From positions 9,307,570-9,371,569 of the forward strand of contig OZ023186.1 in the NCBI GenBank assembly GCA_963995505.1: DNA of 64,000 bases, given 5' to 3'. Numbering within the stretch: the first letter of the stretch is position 1; each line of letters opens with the position of its first letter. A program made the position numbers and the translations under genes. Below the pieces are notes generated by a model. That model searched no databases, was not told where the DNA came from, and saw only the letters and a program-made list of their open reading frames with translations. The DNA comes from Hypericum androsaemum. Taxonomy: Eukaryota; Streptophyta; Magnoliopsida; Malpighiales; Hypericaceae. Shown here piece by piece: positions 40,690 through 53,300 of the stretch.

Positions 40690-41647
40690 ATGGGATGACA
40701 AAAATAAATTCAGCTTACTTTTTCCTCGATTGCCTTGGCAAGTTCCACCATCTCCTCGCGTGGAAGAGCCATGACGCTCCCAGAGCTTGTGTAGACGACA
40801 GATGCTACTTTCTACTGGTCCAACCACGTTAAGCATCCGGTGGAATCATCCGAAGAAGAAAGCGGAGGATGTAGCAATGGGGTTTGCTTCAGAGTCAAGA
40901 AGCCAACACACGCTACATTGTGGAGACGGGACCTGAGGTGCTCGGTGAGAGTTGCAGAGTGCAATTCCTGGCAGGTGCTGAAGACGACCGCAGATGCTTG
41001 ATAGATTTTGAGCTTCATGACGACCGCAGATGCTTTTTAGGACTTCCTCCTCCGGGCTCGGCCTTGTCAAATGAGATTGCATCTGCCGGAAAATCTCCAA
41101 TCTTAAAGCATGACAATGCGGGGACGCCTTCCAAGTGGTGATCCGGATCAACAACCTCTCCATTCGGACCAATGTAGTGCTTTTGAATGAAATCCGCATG
41201 GAAATGAGCTACCATGGAATAGGGCGAGCCGACATAGAAAGCCACCCACAGGACCTTCAACTCCTCCTCCGCGAGCTCGCCCACATGCTACGAATATAAA
41301 GCATCTGTGACCACAAACAAAATGTCTCGACCCGTCGCCTTCGCTGACACGTCCATCCCGGCCTTGAAGCTCCCTGGAAAGGCAGCGGCCAGGACTGGGA
41401 ACGGGACGTCTTCCCTCAGAACTTCCAAGTCGAAGGTCCTGACGTTGGTGGGCATAATGTGACCCGTCTTTCCGGACAAGACGGAGGAGTTGGTCTTGGC
41501 CGAGCCGAGGAAGGAATAAGCAACCTCAGGGGATGCCCTAGCTAGTTTATAAGTCAAGTTGAAGAGAGGGAAGACATGACTAAACACCGTGAACGACAAA
41601 ACAGCCACATGCTGACCTGATTTAGGACTTGAAAAGCTTCCCTGCAT
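40690..41647 (-). pseudogene. UDP-glycosyltransferase pseudogene (UGT78/anthocyanidin 3-O-glucosyltransferase-like)
   Basis: The minus strand starts MQGSFSSPKSGQHVAVLSF at 41647 and shows the N-terminal half of a flavonoid-type family 1 glycosyltransferase. ASPEVAYSFLGSAKTNSSVL and FVVTDALYS are clear. A TAG at 41290-41288 then interrupts the frame, which resumes unshifted as GELAEEELKVLWVAFYVG. Another shift or stop occurs near 41015, after which LTEHLRSRLHNVACVGFLTL and DDSTGCLTWLDQ continue in a different frame. A further stop follows, then SVVYTSSGSVMALPREEMVE. The sequence ends before the PSPG sugar-donor box. With stops, a shift and no PSPG motif it cannot make a working enzyme. It lies between two genes that are neighbours in Arabidopsis. 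Confidence 0.85.
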
Positions 41648-42050
41648 CGATCCTGTTAATTAGCTTCTCGAAATTTACTATTGTTTTTTCCAGTAATCTA
41701 ATATTTATAGTGACGAGTGACGACCCGATTTGCATGAGACAGACTGTAGTATATTATATGTCTTCCTCTAACCCAACTACTAAGATACTCATCACCGATT
41801 GAATTCGAAAATGAAATTCGTCCAATTTGAATCTATCACAATTTTGTAACGTATACTATTCATCCAAAAAGAAATTTGAATACAAATTATTTTTTAATTT
41901 GTTTTCTTTTTTTAAATTACTTTTTCTGATTTTTTTGAACTTATTAAAAGAATCATTCTTGTGGGGGCCACGATGGGCCACCTCTGCGTCGCAGACGCGT
42001 GACGGGCCCGTGGATTCGAATTTCAATTTTCCCCAACGTTTTACCCCCTC
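41648..42050. other. AT-rich spacer, no gene seen
   Basis: AT-rich sequence between the UGT pseudogene and the retroposon. Nothing coding is supported. Confidence 0.4.
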
Positions 42051-43193
42051 AAATCAGTTACTACCTACCAACTTGAAGAACCCCGCAATTTTTCTCTCTC
42101 CCTTTGTGGAGCTGTCTCTCTCCCTTTGTGGAGCTGTTTTCTAGGGCTTTAGTCCCTCCTCTTCTACCTTTTTCTCAGTACTGCCGCTTCCTCCCCTAAG
42201 TTTCATCCCTTCCATCCTCCTAACGCCCAGCGACCCTCCATCCTTCACCTCCCACCACCTCGTCGTCGTCTGTATCTCGCCTCCCTGCTCGCTTCGCCGG
42301 ACCTCGACTTTCGTCCTCCGTTTGCCGTCTCGACGCCGTCGCTCACCACTCGCCTCCTCGTCAACTCGCCTCGCCGTCGCTCAACCGTCAAGAGGCTCGT
42401 TGTCATCTCGTCGTTCTTTCCTCCAGCCTCGCCTCTCCGATCTCACCTTCACCGATCCCGCTGCTTCAGTCGCCTTCGACCTCCATCACCGTCGTCGGTA
42501 TCCATCCCCACAATCCTCGGTATCCGTCGTTGCTTCCGTTGCTTCCTTGCTCAATCGCCTGGCCTGATCTGCACGGCTGGGCTTCCTTGAGGTCCTCGGT
42601 GGTCGCCGGGGAGGATGGTCGAGTCCGATCTCCTCCCCGGTCGGTTCTCTGTTATTTTTGTTTGGCTTTTTATTTATTTCTATTATGTATTTGTTGCTTT
42701 CGGTTAATTCTGTCTTTGTGTGTTTGCTTTTGCTCTCGAGTCACACGTGTTTAGTGGCTGTGTCGGGCTTTTGCTCTTTTGTTTTCTGCTTATGCTTTTG
42801 CTTGGTTTGTCTTTTATCTGTTCTGAGATCCTTTCGGATTTCGTTGCCTGTTCGATGGTTGCAGGTGGAGAACTTTGTCTTGGTTGATTTACGTCGACCT
42901 TGGCTCTCATCTGAGTGTTTTGCATTCAGATGCCCTCATGACGATGTCTTGAGGTTATTGGCCGAAGCTTGCTTCGACAGATCTCCGCCCCGGTCTTCGG
43001 CTTTCGTGCTCTATTCGACCGCCCATCGCTCCCCCCTGTGCCACCTTGCTGTCATCAGACTGGCTTTCATTTTCCGCTTGGTTTTCTTGTCTTGTGTCTG
43101 TATTTCTGCTTCGTTTTCTTGTCTTATGTCTGTAATTCATTTTTTAATATAGGCCTCGCGCCACTTTATCCCAAAAAAAAAATCAGTTACTAC
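42051..43193 (+). mobile_element. Poly(A)-tailed retroposon with 14-bp target duplication
   Basis: AAATCAGTTACTAC at 42051-42064 recurs exactly at 43180-43193. The second copy directly follows a short A tract (43173-43180). The 1.1-kb body (42065-43179) begins with a tandem pair of CTCTCTCCCTTTGTGGAGCTG. It continues C/T-rich and ends AATATAGGCCTCGCGCCACTTTATCCC before the A tail, similar to the 3' ends of plant L1-type LINEs. No reverse transcriptase is present. It is a non-autonomous LINE-mobilised element or a 5'/internally deleted LINE. The open frames across it are shadows of the C/T-rich composition. Confidence 0.82.
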
Positions 43194-46173
43194 TTTAAAA
43201 ATCTTGTAAATTATTCGGTTGGTCTATGAATTCATATCAATTTTTTGAAAAATTAAATTTAAGTCAAATTTCGAATAAAATTCAATTATTAGTCGCCGCT
43301 AAATACAGCCAAGAAATTCAAAGTAAATTAATAATACTGAATAGCACTATGAAATAGTCAAAAGCAAGGCCACCAGCAATGCCTAGGGTGTCCAACCAAC
43401 CTTGGTCCATCGTATAATTTCTCCTCCGATTTTAGACCCTTGAAGGAGACACTCTGGTGGCCTGCTTCTGACTATTTTACGCGGTACTATTAGCGTTATT
43501 AATTTATTTTAAATTTTTCCGTGATAAATTCGGGTCTCCTTAAAAGAGACAATGAGATCTGATTAGTTATGTGGACAAATGACAATGCAACAAATACAGT
43601 AAGAAACGAACTCTTTTGTAATGTTGATGATTCTTTGTTTCTACTTCTAATTTATAATATTGAGAATCAAGAATCATGGGATCGGATATAGTTGGTATCA
43701 ATGTGACAGACGGGGCCATGCCCATTGAAGCCCGTTATTTGGTCCTTGGGAGATACAAATTGGCATGTGAAATGGGCCAAGAATATTCAATTCTTATTTC
43801 TTGGCTGAATTATTGACACGAAGATCATCTTTGAAAAGTTGCAAGATAAAGGTTTTGCCAGATCATTGGAAAAGGACGTCCATTTTGTATCATTGCATGA
43901 AGGTAGTTATATTTTAAAACCAAACCAGAAGGCGACTTGAAAATTTTCAACTTTTTAGTTCTCCCGATCAACCCAGTTAGGCCACTGGTCCAACCAATAC
44001 TTTTTTCTTTTTTACACTAATAATAATTAAATAAGATGAAATAAGTCTGATATTGCATAAAAATGATAAAATGTCAAATAAATTCTCACATTTACCAAGT
44101 ATGGCATACAATTTATACAAACAAAGTTTTCAAACATTAATTTAAAAATCTAGAGGTGGGAAGCAATGGTATTATTTCGGCTGTGAGCAAATTAGGTTAA
44201 GGATGGAGATTTTAGTTTGCCCCGGTAGAAATTAGAAGTAGATTAGGTCGTTTTGTAACTTTTGTTATCTTTTTGTTTATAATTTTTTGGTCTTTTTACA
44301 TTTTATTATTTTTATCTTCCACTTTTTATGTTTTGGCAAACCGATCCATCCCGAAGTATTCGAGGTCTAATTGGTTTTCAGCAGTCAAACTACTCCCTAA
44401 ATTTTTAGTCAAAATGGCTCGGGATTGATCTTGGACAGTGGCCCGACCAGTCAAATTGTCAGTCGGACCACGGTTTTTAAAATTTCACCGTAGTTAAGTA
44501 CATGACCGATGGGGTCACACTGCATTGAAGTCCATTAATTTTTTTGAAGAGAGAAGTCCATTAAATTGGACCCCGCAGAAAAATTCCATTAAATTGGACA
44601 ATCTTTTTGGTATGGGCCAATGATATTTAATTTTTGGCTGATTTGAGACGTCTCCATAAGTGATTAAACAAACAAAAACAACTAAAAGTATTTTTTTTAC
44701 ATTTATTAGATTAAAAGTGATTAAATATGATTTTTAAATTATAGATTTTGTAATAAAATTATATTTATAATTATTTGATATTTTGATATTAAATATAAGT
44801 AATAATATACTTTTTTAATTTAATAAATCTCCTATCCGACCGGGTGAACAGTGAAACTAAAAGAATTTTAGTTGACCTTCCGGTTCGTTTTAAAACATTG
44901 GTTACTATTTGTGGTTTATTTTTACAATTTATTTTTTACTATGATAATTATTAATTACCATGGTAAATTTTTATTTACCGATTCTACTACATGGGTTAAT
45001 TCCCAATGAGTGGTATGAAAGCCTTGCCTATTTAGCCATGACCTTGATTTGTTTGATATGAAGGACAAGGATGTCGAAAAAGTCATCAAACTGACTTCTT
45101 CAAAATATAAATCTCGAGCATCCAATATAACAGAAATCCTTTCATCGCGCACCTAAGCGTAACGTCCAAGTCGATATATGATTTTCAAATTCAGAATTCA
45201 AATTCAGTTCTGAATTAGTGGAAGTTCACATAACAGTAAAATGCAATTCCAGAGAAACAAGCATTTCAGTGTACTATTATATAATAGTTATAAGAACTGT
45301 TGCGGTCGGATCGCTAATCAGACAAGTTAGCATACCAGATTTGAGGGTTAATACAGGAACTTTAATTTGATCGAATCGGATAGTTCGTACAGATTTTTAA
45401 CCGGTTAATAAGATGGAATTCAACTGATGGGTATATTTGGAAACAAACGGGAGATTTTTTCCTCGATTTGGTCAACAGAAAGAACAAGGGTACTGGGAGG
45501 CGATTCCATTTGCTTTTTCAGATATTGTGATATTGTCCACTATTGTAATACTAGTATTTCTAAAAATTAATATATAAGTGAAAACAAAAATCTGATCTGA
45601 CCGGTCAAAATGCGACATTGTTGTTCACATAAAATGATTTTCAAAAGAGTTAAACGATATCTATTCTACTCGAGATTTCTTGTCTAAACTTGTCAGTTGA
45701 AGTGATTATTGATCCATAAATATTACAGTTATAGACCCAAAGAATAGTCCATGCTAGTAAAGCACCAAATAATTTAACAACATAAGTATTAGCACAAAGA
45801 ACGTCGTCGTATAGTGAGTCATGTCAATGCAGAGGAATAATTGTCAGCTTAGCCTTGACCAAGGGAAAGGAATTGGTGCACCACCTTCCAGTATCGGTAC
45901 CAACAAGTTTCAAGTATGACACCCATATGTTCATCATCAAATTGCAGAATCAGGCAGAGTTCGTCCATTGATGCGGGATCTCGGATATAATGTGGCTCCA
46001 TTCAGGCACCAACAAAGAACTTAAAAGCAATGTTGTCGAGAGTCAAGAACTTGAACACAAGAATCGGCTCTCGAAACAAGCATTCGAGCGTACAGATATT
46101 ACTCGGTTGATGAAGATCACGGGGAATGGTGTACCTTAGGAAGGCCTGCCGGTTCGGGTTGCTTCCTGAAAAT
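43194..46173. other. Intergenic DNA with a probable degraded hAT-like element
   Basis: Inverted ends TTTTAAAACCAAACCAGAAGG (from about 43913) and, inward from about 44898, TTTTAAAACGAACCGGAAGG suggest a roughly 990-bp transposon. Another GGTTTTTAAAA end near 44474 hints at nesting. No clean target duplication and no coding region are visible. The last 150-300 bases are the probable translocator 3' UTR. Confidence 0.45.
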
Positions 46174-48817
46174 CTAGCTGCTGGAACTAGCTTCAGTCAA
46201 AGGGATGGCTTCAGGAAGCTGAGTTTCGTTTGCACTAACTCGAGAAGCTTCCTTCTTCAACTTTGTATTGTTATATGCAGCCACGCCCGCAATAGCTGCA
46301 AAATAAGGTCAATTATGAGCAAAACCGAAGCTTATTTATCAGAAGAAATAGGAGCTTTCAAACTTGCATCCAATTTGAATAAGATCAAATTGTAACGATG
46401 TGTTGACTCATACCGCCATTTTCAAGAGTATGTGCATAGAAGTTTAGATGATCACACAGATGTCACAGCTTTGGCACTCATTGGGGCTCTTATTGAAAAT
46501 ACCGATTGCTTACCTATGCCGTAACCAAATAGATTTATCACTGTGAGCTTAGTATCTGCAAAAAGAAGTGCAGATAGCAACACGACCACCCAATCCTTAA
46601 CAACACCGGCTACACGAATCGTCAAAGCGCTTGTATGGGAAATCACCAGGAAAACCGAAAGGTTGAGTGCAAAGGTGCATAGCGAGTTGAGTAGCAACAC
46701 AAGAGGTTGAAAGCTCCAAGTTCCTTGTGCTTCCATTCTGGGCTTCTCCAGAAATATCCAAGGAATAAAGAGGCACACAGCACTGCATGGAGAACCAGGA
46801 AATTAATTTTGCGGGAAACATTTTCTGAGGCGATCTTCTCAGACAACGGTGTGGAAACTCGAGTATGTGCTTTATAAATACCTGCATGGACTAACATAAT
46901 ACATGACAGATATAGGGTTCAGTTTGAGACCCTTTCTTTTAACCAGAATCTCCATGAAAATAAGTCTAAGTGCTTCTCCAACAACTCCACCCATCTGATA
47001 AACAACTCCAATCCAATTGATACTCATCTCGCCATACGAGGCCACAAGGACACCGAAGCTTATCACCGACATTATCAAAAGCATCCTGCAGCTCATTACT
47101 TCCAGTCCAGCTGCTACTCCAAGAATAAAAACAGCTACAGGCACTGCAAGTTCCATAGTTAAACCAAGTAAATACACAAAGGGTGTTAAGAATCCTTAGC
47201 CACCTTGCATTTGCTGGCTAGAATATTTCATGTGACGGGAAAAAGGAAAAGAGACATTCACTAGAACAAAATACAATTTCTTCGAAGAAGAAGTTTAGAT
47301 AGAGTAGCAGCAAAAGACCCACGAGTAACGCCAGACAAGACTAACTAGGTGATGGAGTTACCAATGTTATCAAGTACGAGTACTTACTAACAGCCTTCAA
47401 CATTTGGGCAAAAGCTACTGATATGTACAGGTAGGCAGTGTTTCCCAGCCACAGAGTCATGGCAAACATTGCCCCAATCGGAATAACCGATGTGGTATAT
47501 CTGCAATTTGAAACTTAATTTAGACGAAGACAAGAGACACATGTCATGCACGAAACTGCAAACTTCGATTCAGACTAGCTTGAAAGGCATAGCTTTTGAG
47601 TCCTTACATTTCTGTAGTCATTCCTTCCTCGACCTTCATAACCTGAAGAATTCTTAAGATCAGCTGTTGCAGAAGTAAAATCATTCATGTGGTAATAAAA
47701 ACCTGCCAGATTTAATCTTACCTTGAATACTCTAGTGATTAGGAAGCACAAAATGGAGGAGAAGACCATGTGAAGTAGAGTCAATGCGAGAGGATAAGGA
47801 AAGTTTATTTCCTTTGATGACAAAACCCACTGAGACAAAGCAAATGCAGAAACTAAGGTTACAAAACAGGACAGCGAAAGGTGATGCATCCAACAAACAC
47901 AAAGTATAAACAAGATTATCCGAATGAAAGCAATTGGACTGCATTGAATATCACCACAGTGAGTGAATAAAGAGCTTCACTAAGCTAGCCAAAAATAAAT
48001 CCAGCTAAACCATAGAATGCATATCAAATCGTATGTCTGAAGCGCCAATTGCAAATTTCTTTGTTCGTTTGTTGTTAGTCGTTGTGATTATACAATGCGT
48101 AACACGTCACAGCTAGACTGAAATTACCAACTCTTCTTGCAGTTTCTCTTCCTATTACGGCCGGGAACAATCATCCCTAAGCTGAATTTATATACAATTT
48201 TATGAAAGATAAGCACACGGATGCTCGTCACTTCACTTAGTTCAACAGTAATAAAGTCTGCAATTCTAGAGGAGACAGTTTCCAGCGACAATTGGTTCCA
48301 TTCATTCCAGCACAACTCGAATCCCATTAGTACATCGAGCGTACATTCTAGCACGGATTTAAATCGCATCTTTCTCTGCGCTCATTAACCAATCAATCAG
48401 CAAAACACGAAGAGCCTTCAGTACCCGAAACAATGTCTATACGCACTTGGAGACATGTTCCTCAAATGAACATGACCAAGTTTGAAACTTCTTAGACTAA
48501 CAGAAAACCAGAACCCAATTCATCCTAAAAAAAGCTCAGTTCAAATGACAGAATCACAAGTTTTAGGTCAATTTCCAGTCACCCATCAGCAAAAGACTTG
48601 GACTTGGACACTACCCATTAGCCCCACAAACTCCCAACACCTCATCCAACCAAACACTAAAGCCATATATATAGGGAGAGGAAGGGGGGCCAAAGAAAAC
48701 CCAGAAGGGAAAGACCTTGTTGAAGAAGATCTGGCCGCTGGAAAGAGCAATGTAAAGGAGGATATAAGCGTAAGTGACGACTTCTTCTTTGGCTATGCTT
48801 CGTATCCGATCCGCCAT
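46174..48817 (-). CDS. Sugar-phosphate/phosphate (nucleotide-sugar type) translocator, At3g14410-like
   Basis: Membrane carrier of the drug/metabolite transporter superfamily (TPT/NST, KT subgroup), usually in Golgi or ER membranes; its substrate is not fixed by sequence. Seven exons, 48817-48716, 47829-47722, 47642-47608, 47500-47388, 47143-46882, 46782-46514 and 46295-46174, give 336 residues. Hydrophobic segments alternate through the whole protein, consistent with about ten helices. Hallmarks are IALSSGQIFFNKWVLSSKEI, INFPYPLALTLLHMVFSS, GNTAYLYISVAFAQMLKAVM and MYYVSPCSAVCLFIPW. A short Ser-rich tail ends the protein. The first methionine (MADRIRSIAKEEVVTYAY) fits the family start, and there is no transit peptide. 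This argues against a plastid-envelope member. It is convergent with UBP25, with a UGT pseudogene and a retroposon between them. Confidence 0.94.
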
Positions 48818-49560
48818 TTTGCCTCGGGGAATTGAAGAGCCACTTGGGCTTCCTCCTTTCTTGCTCCAGGGAAGATGTTCAAGTTGGTCCTCTTCGTCTT
48901 CTCGTTGTTGTCGTAGGTGTTCGGTCTCACATGAGCTGTTTAGCGGGATTTTTTTCTCGAATAGGTAAAAAAAAGCTAGGTATTTTTTCAAAAACATACA
49001 CATATTTTCTGAATAGGTAAAAAAAATAATTAAAATATTAGTTTAATTTTAAAATATATATTAAATTTAATCGTTGCATTATAAATTTATCCCAATATTA
49101 AATGATCTGAATTTATCGATATATTATTAGTATATTGACAACGATCAAATTCATCAATAAATATTTATCTCTATTCGCATTAGTCTAAAATAATATATAT
49201 CGATAAATTTAATCATTGTACCGTAAATTTAATCATTGTACCGTAAATTTATCCCAATACTAAATGATCAAACTCAGTAAATTGTTGTATATTAGTATAA
49301 TGACAACATTTAAATCGTTGTATCGTAAATTCAGTATCGATAAATTTACGTTGTATTGTAAATTAGGTATTATTTTTTGAAAAATACCAATATAATTCGA
49401 TATCATTGTATCATAAATTTAATATACTAATATAATTTAATCATTGTCATTATACTAATATAATATATCGCTAAATTCAGATCATTTATCCGATACAATA
49501 ATTAAATTTATCGATATACAAATTCAGACCATTAACCAAACAATTTTTTTGGGGTGATAA
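48818..49560. other. Translocator 5' flank, then AT-rich degenerate repeats
   Basis: From about 49020 the DNA is very AT-rich, with repeated words TAAATTTATC, AATTTAATCATTGTACCGTA (tandem at about 49210-49250) and TATATTAGTATA. No gene is seen. Confidence 0.5.
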
Positions 49561-49563
49561 TTG

Positions 49564-49619
49564 GGTGGCGCCCTGGCATTTGGGCGCCACCTTTATAATT
49601 GGGTGGCGCCCAAATGCCA
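49564..49619. repeat. Perfect 17-bp inverted repeat (hairpin) at the left end of the mitochondrial block
   Basis: TGGCATTTGGGCGCCAC (49574-49590) and its exact complement (49603-49619) are separated by 12 bases. A further partial GGTGGCGCCC copy starts at 49564. It lies where AT-rich nuclear DNA changes to mitochondrial-type sequence. Confidence 0.85.
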
Positions 49620-50188
49620 CGACTCCCACTGCCCCGTTCTGTAACTTCCCTTTTTTCGTCCATCCACGAGGCTGTAAAAAGATAGAAAGGGACGGCTATC
49701 TAGTGGGAGTCGTTTCGGTTGTATGCCACGAGGTCCCTATGGACAAGGGGACACGTGAATCATCGCTTTTGGGCGCAGGCAGCCCTCTACCATCCATCCC
49801 ATTGCATTCCATCGTCTCGTATTGTACTATACCGTATCAGACCAAATAAATACATCCATTGAGTGAGAGAAAGGTAGTGTAACTCATTTTCTTTTTTTCT
49901 TTTTTCGATTTATAGGGATCTCCATTCATTCCGTCATTCCCGTCACTACGGATTTCTTGCCCCTACCTAACTATATGGTAGTGGTATAGGGGGCGCAATT
50001 GCTAGAGCACGGGAGAATGAATGGTAATGATTTCAGCAAGAGCAGCCGGACGGACTACTATAGTAGAGTTGAGTCAAAAGGTATGGTATAGCAGCCTTCC
50101 GAGCGAGCCTCTGGGAACTCCTGTAAACCCCCATGATGTGGTAAAGGGAGGATATTAGGGGAAGTAGTGAGTGGAGATTCCCCTGCGG

Positions 50189-50249
50189 AGAGCCGGATGA
50201 AGGGAGACCTTCACGTCCGGTTTGGAGGGCGGGCATATCCCGACCCTAC
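50189..50249 (+). other. 3' end of a mitochondrial group II intron (domains V and VI)
   Basis: GAGCCGGATGAAGGGAGA, followed by TTCACGTCCGGTTTG, is the conserved hairpin of group II domain V. It is followed by a GC-rich stem with an unpaired A (domain VI). The intron ends in AC at 50249, just before the nad5 exon. This is the intron before the last nad5 exon in plant mitochondria. Confidence 0.8.
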
Positions 50250-50398
50250 TATCATTATGCCTTTGCAATGTTACTTGGTTCAACTCTATTTTTGACCTTT
50301 TTTGTATGTGGGACTCTTTATCTTCTTGGGTAGATAATCGATCATCTTTCATTTTGATAGTGAGTACTTTTTATAATAAAAAGTCAAGTCAAGAATAA
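50250..50398 (+). pseudogene. nad5: Last exon of mitochondrial nad5 (NADH dehydrogenase subunit 5), frameshifted
   Basis: The exon reads YHYAFAMLLGSTLFLTFF, then after loss of one base continues as MWDSLSSWVDNRSSFILIVS and ends SSQE-stop at 50398. This is the C-terminus of complex I subunit 5. The 149-base length is one short of a whole number of codons. The missing base near 50310 shifts the frame. Only this exon is present in the window. Together with its nuclear surroundings this marks a dead copy transferred from the mitochondrion. Confidence 0.88.
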
Positions 50399-53300
50399 TA
50401 ATAGAACTGGAGGAGTGAAAGCCAAAAGACGTTTTGGAGAGGAGTGAAAAGCCAGGATCGCTTGGTAAGCAAGCAGGCGCTCCCAGTTCTTTATCTTCTT
50501 TCTTTTTCATTTTCTGACGTTTTTATTTACGTAGAATCCCCTTCCGGGGAAGGGGGAAGATAGACGGAGGCACATGTAGACAGATACATACTTTGTCAAT
50601 CTTTTGCTTTATAAAAGTAGTAGTTCCGTAGAGGCAAGGGCGAATCGAGGACGCATCCCGCCATTCATGCCATGCCTTGCATTGCGTTTTAGCATCTTCC
50701 TTCAAAGAAAGAGACTTTTTCGATTCTGCGATGATGCACGTAATCAATCTCTTATTAGCTTATTTCCATTTTTTAAAGGAATGGGTCATGGAAGACTAAG
50801 ATAACCTGAAATTCAAGGTAAGATAATGAAAGATGAACACGAAGCCACAACTCGAAGGCTAATTCATGCTTTACCTATAAGTGATGTGATTATTTGACTA
50901 AATATCCCAAGAACAGAAGAAGGTCACAGCTTAGCCCGCCACAAAGCGAAACAAATCTATATCTTTTCCATAGGCGTGAACTCTGACTTAAACAGCTTCG
51001 CCCAGATACATGAGATGAAGGAAAGCGAGGACGAAAGGAAGGCTTTGACCATTGGACAGCTACCGAACTGGCTTGCTTGACTGACTTTACTGGTCGACAA
51101 CTATCTTATTATAATACCTCCTGTCAGAAAGAAGGAAAGGTTATTGTAAAAGAAAGAATGCCAGCCGATGTCAAACTGTACTCCTAGTGTGAACCATCCG
51201 ATTTTGGGCAATTCAGAAGTGACAAGATCCGAGTGAACATGGTTTGGCCGGGATCCTATTAGAAAGCATACGTACCAGCTTGCGATCGAGGAACTGCTAC
51301 TAAGCATGTAATGCATTCAACAAAGGATGACCTCTTTTCTTGCTTTGGGGTCTACTAAGACTCTCTTATTAATATGTTATTCAATCCCTCACTGACAGGA
51401 ATTGCTACTTTTGAGCCCGGTTCAGCACCAAAAATCTCTCTCCGTCTTAAGCTAAATAGTCAAACGAAAGAAGCCCGGCCACATACACCTCTTTTTAGCC
51501 GACTCAAGCCGGATCCACTACACGGCTAGAATCAGAGAAAGATGACGAAAGCAACCTACTCTACTTTGATTCAAAAGGTTTGGAAGCCTATCTTATTAAT
51601 AAGAATAAAGGGGCAAAGGGGATGCGATCAATGAATGGATCAAAGAAGGACGTTCTATCTATGTCATCCTATATAAGGGAAGAAGCCCGCTCTTTACTTT
51701 TTTGGATGAATGAAGAAGCCCGCCCGGGTAGACTTCCCGAGCTCTTGCTCTGCCTATCCTCCTACTTATTCTTTTGGGGGTCATAAAAAGATACGAACCG
51801 CCTACTCTTTAAAGTCCTACCATTCTATTTAAGAAAATGAAAGCTGCTTGCCCTCACTAATAAATAAAAAGAAATCCCTCCCCTTCTGTTACCTACTTTT
51901 ACTCAACTCTTCGGTATAACTCAATACAAGACAAACACAGAAAAGGATATTCAATCAAAAACCGGTGCCCTATAAACGCGGGTTTCCCCTCTCCTCTACG
52001 GAAGTCATCTTTTAGTCTATTTTAGTTCCCGTGTCTATCGCTATCGCCCTATTCTCTCTCAATTGCCTCTCTTTTATAGATGAGGGGGAGTACCTTAGCA
52101 GTAGCTTCCAACACTTAAGATTGACCTCCTCAAGTACCAGATATGAATGTTTTATGAATTTCATACGGGACTACTGACTTACCTAAAGTTCACTTCTGAC
52201 TTACCAAATAAGTTTACTGAAGGAATTGACCTAAGCATAGCTCTCTCTCTCTCAAATACAAATGCCAAGAAAGATATTCCTTGGATAAGTGGAAAAATTC
52301 CTTTCATTTCTCTTTTAAGGCGTTTGTCCTACTTATAGTATCAGTCCTCCGGCCTATCAAAATTCGTGTTTTTATTAACCAACAACACATGCACTTTGTT
52401 GAAACTCAAAAAAGGTTATTCAATCCACTAGTGCAACTGAAGGAATTACCTTAAGGTCGACCCAACTGAATCTATTCGATTCCATCAATCACTTCGTGGG
52501 GACGAGAACATGTATCCCTTCCAACCTTCTTCAACAAGATTTTTGTCGTCATCCGTTTTTGGCCTATCGATTGAACCGGGGGCTGCTGTTGAGCACTCTT
52601 TTCATCACCGGATTAACTATGCACTGATTGATGCTTTCTCTCCGACTCGATGAGACCACACTACTGAGTGAGTCTTCTTTCCGATTCGAGTACTAGTCAG
52701 TCAATGTAGAGTTCACTTCATTTGTCAGACTGCCCGGTACCGAAGCAAAGTACTTATCCGAAAAGACGGTTTGATCATGCCCTTTGTCCTCAACCCATGG
52801 TTTTCATATATCTCAACACTTTCGCTTTGCTTTTGCCCGCATTTCATGTTTTTTAAGATCTTTAGAGGTGAACCCACATAGTGGAGCCTTCGTGTACCAA
52901 TTTCAGTGGTTGAGTTTCGCACTCCCATCATCTTCCTCTTCTTTTTAGAAAGTCTCATCCCAAATAGTCATCAGAAATAAGCTAGCCGAGCATTGATTTG
53001 GGTATGGGTAGGGTGCCTAAACGGGTGGATCTCCATCAACATGGGAGTTTTCCGAGGGAATGAGGATCAATGTTTGGTCGAACCAAGCTTCCTTCTCTCT
53101 CTCTTGCTTCCCTATGACTGAAGCTTCCACATTAGCTTGACTTTCAGACCGAAAGTTCTACTTTTTGGGAGGGACATTAAAAAGATAGCTTTCTCCCTGG
53201 TCGATCAGTCGTTCAATCCTTTACTCTTGATCCAATGCATTTCTAAAAGATTCTCACAACACAATGGGCTCCCCTACTGCACTGAGACGGACCCAGACCC

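Noticed and set aside
42322..43229. Several open frames of 60-160 codons in the retroposon
   Set aside because: Low-complexity Ser/Leu/Phe/Cys text from C/T-rich DNA. No reverse transcriptase, endonuclease or known domain.
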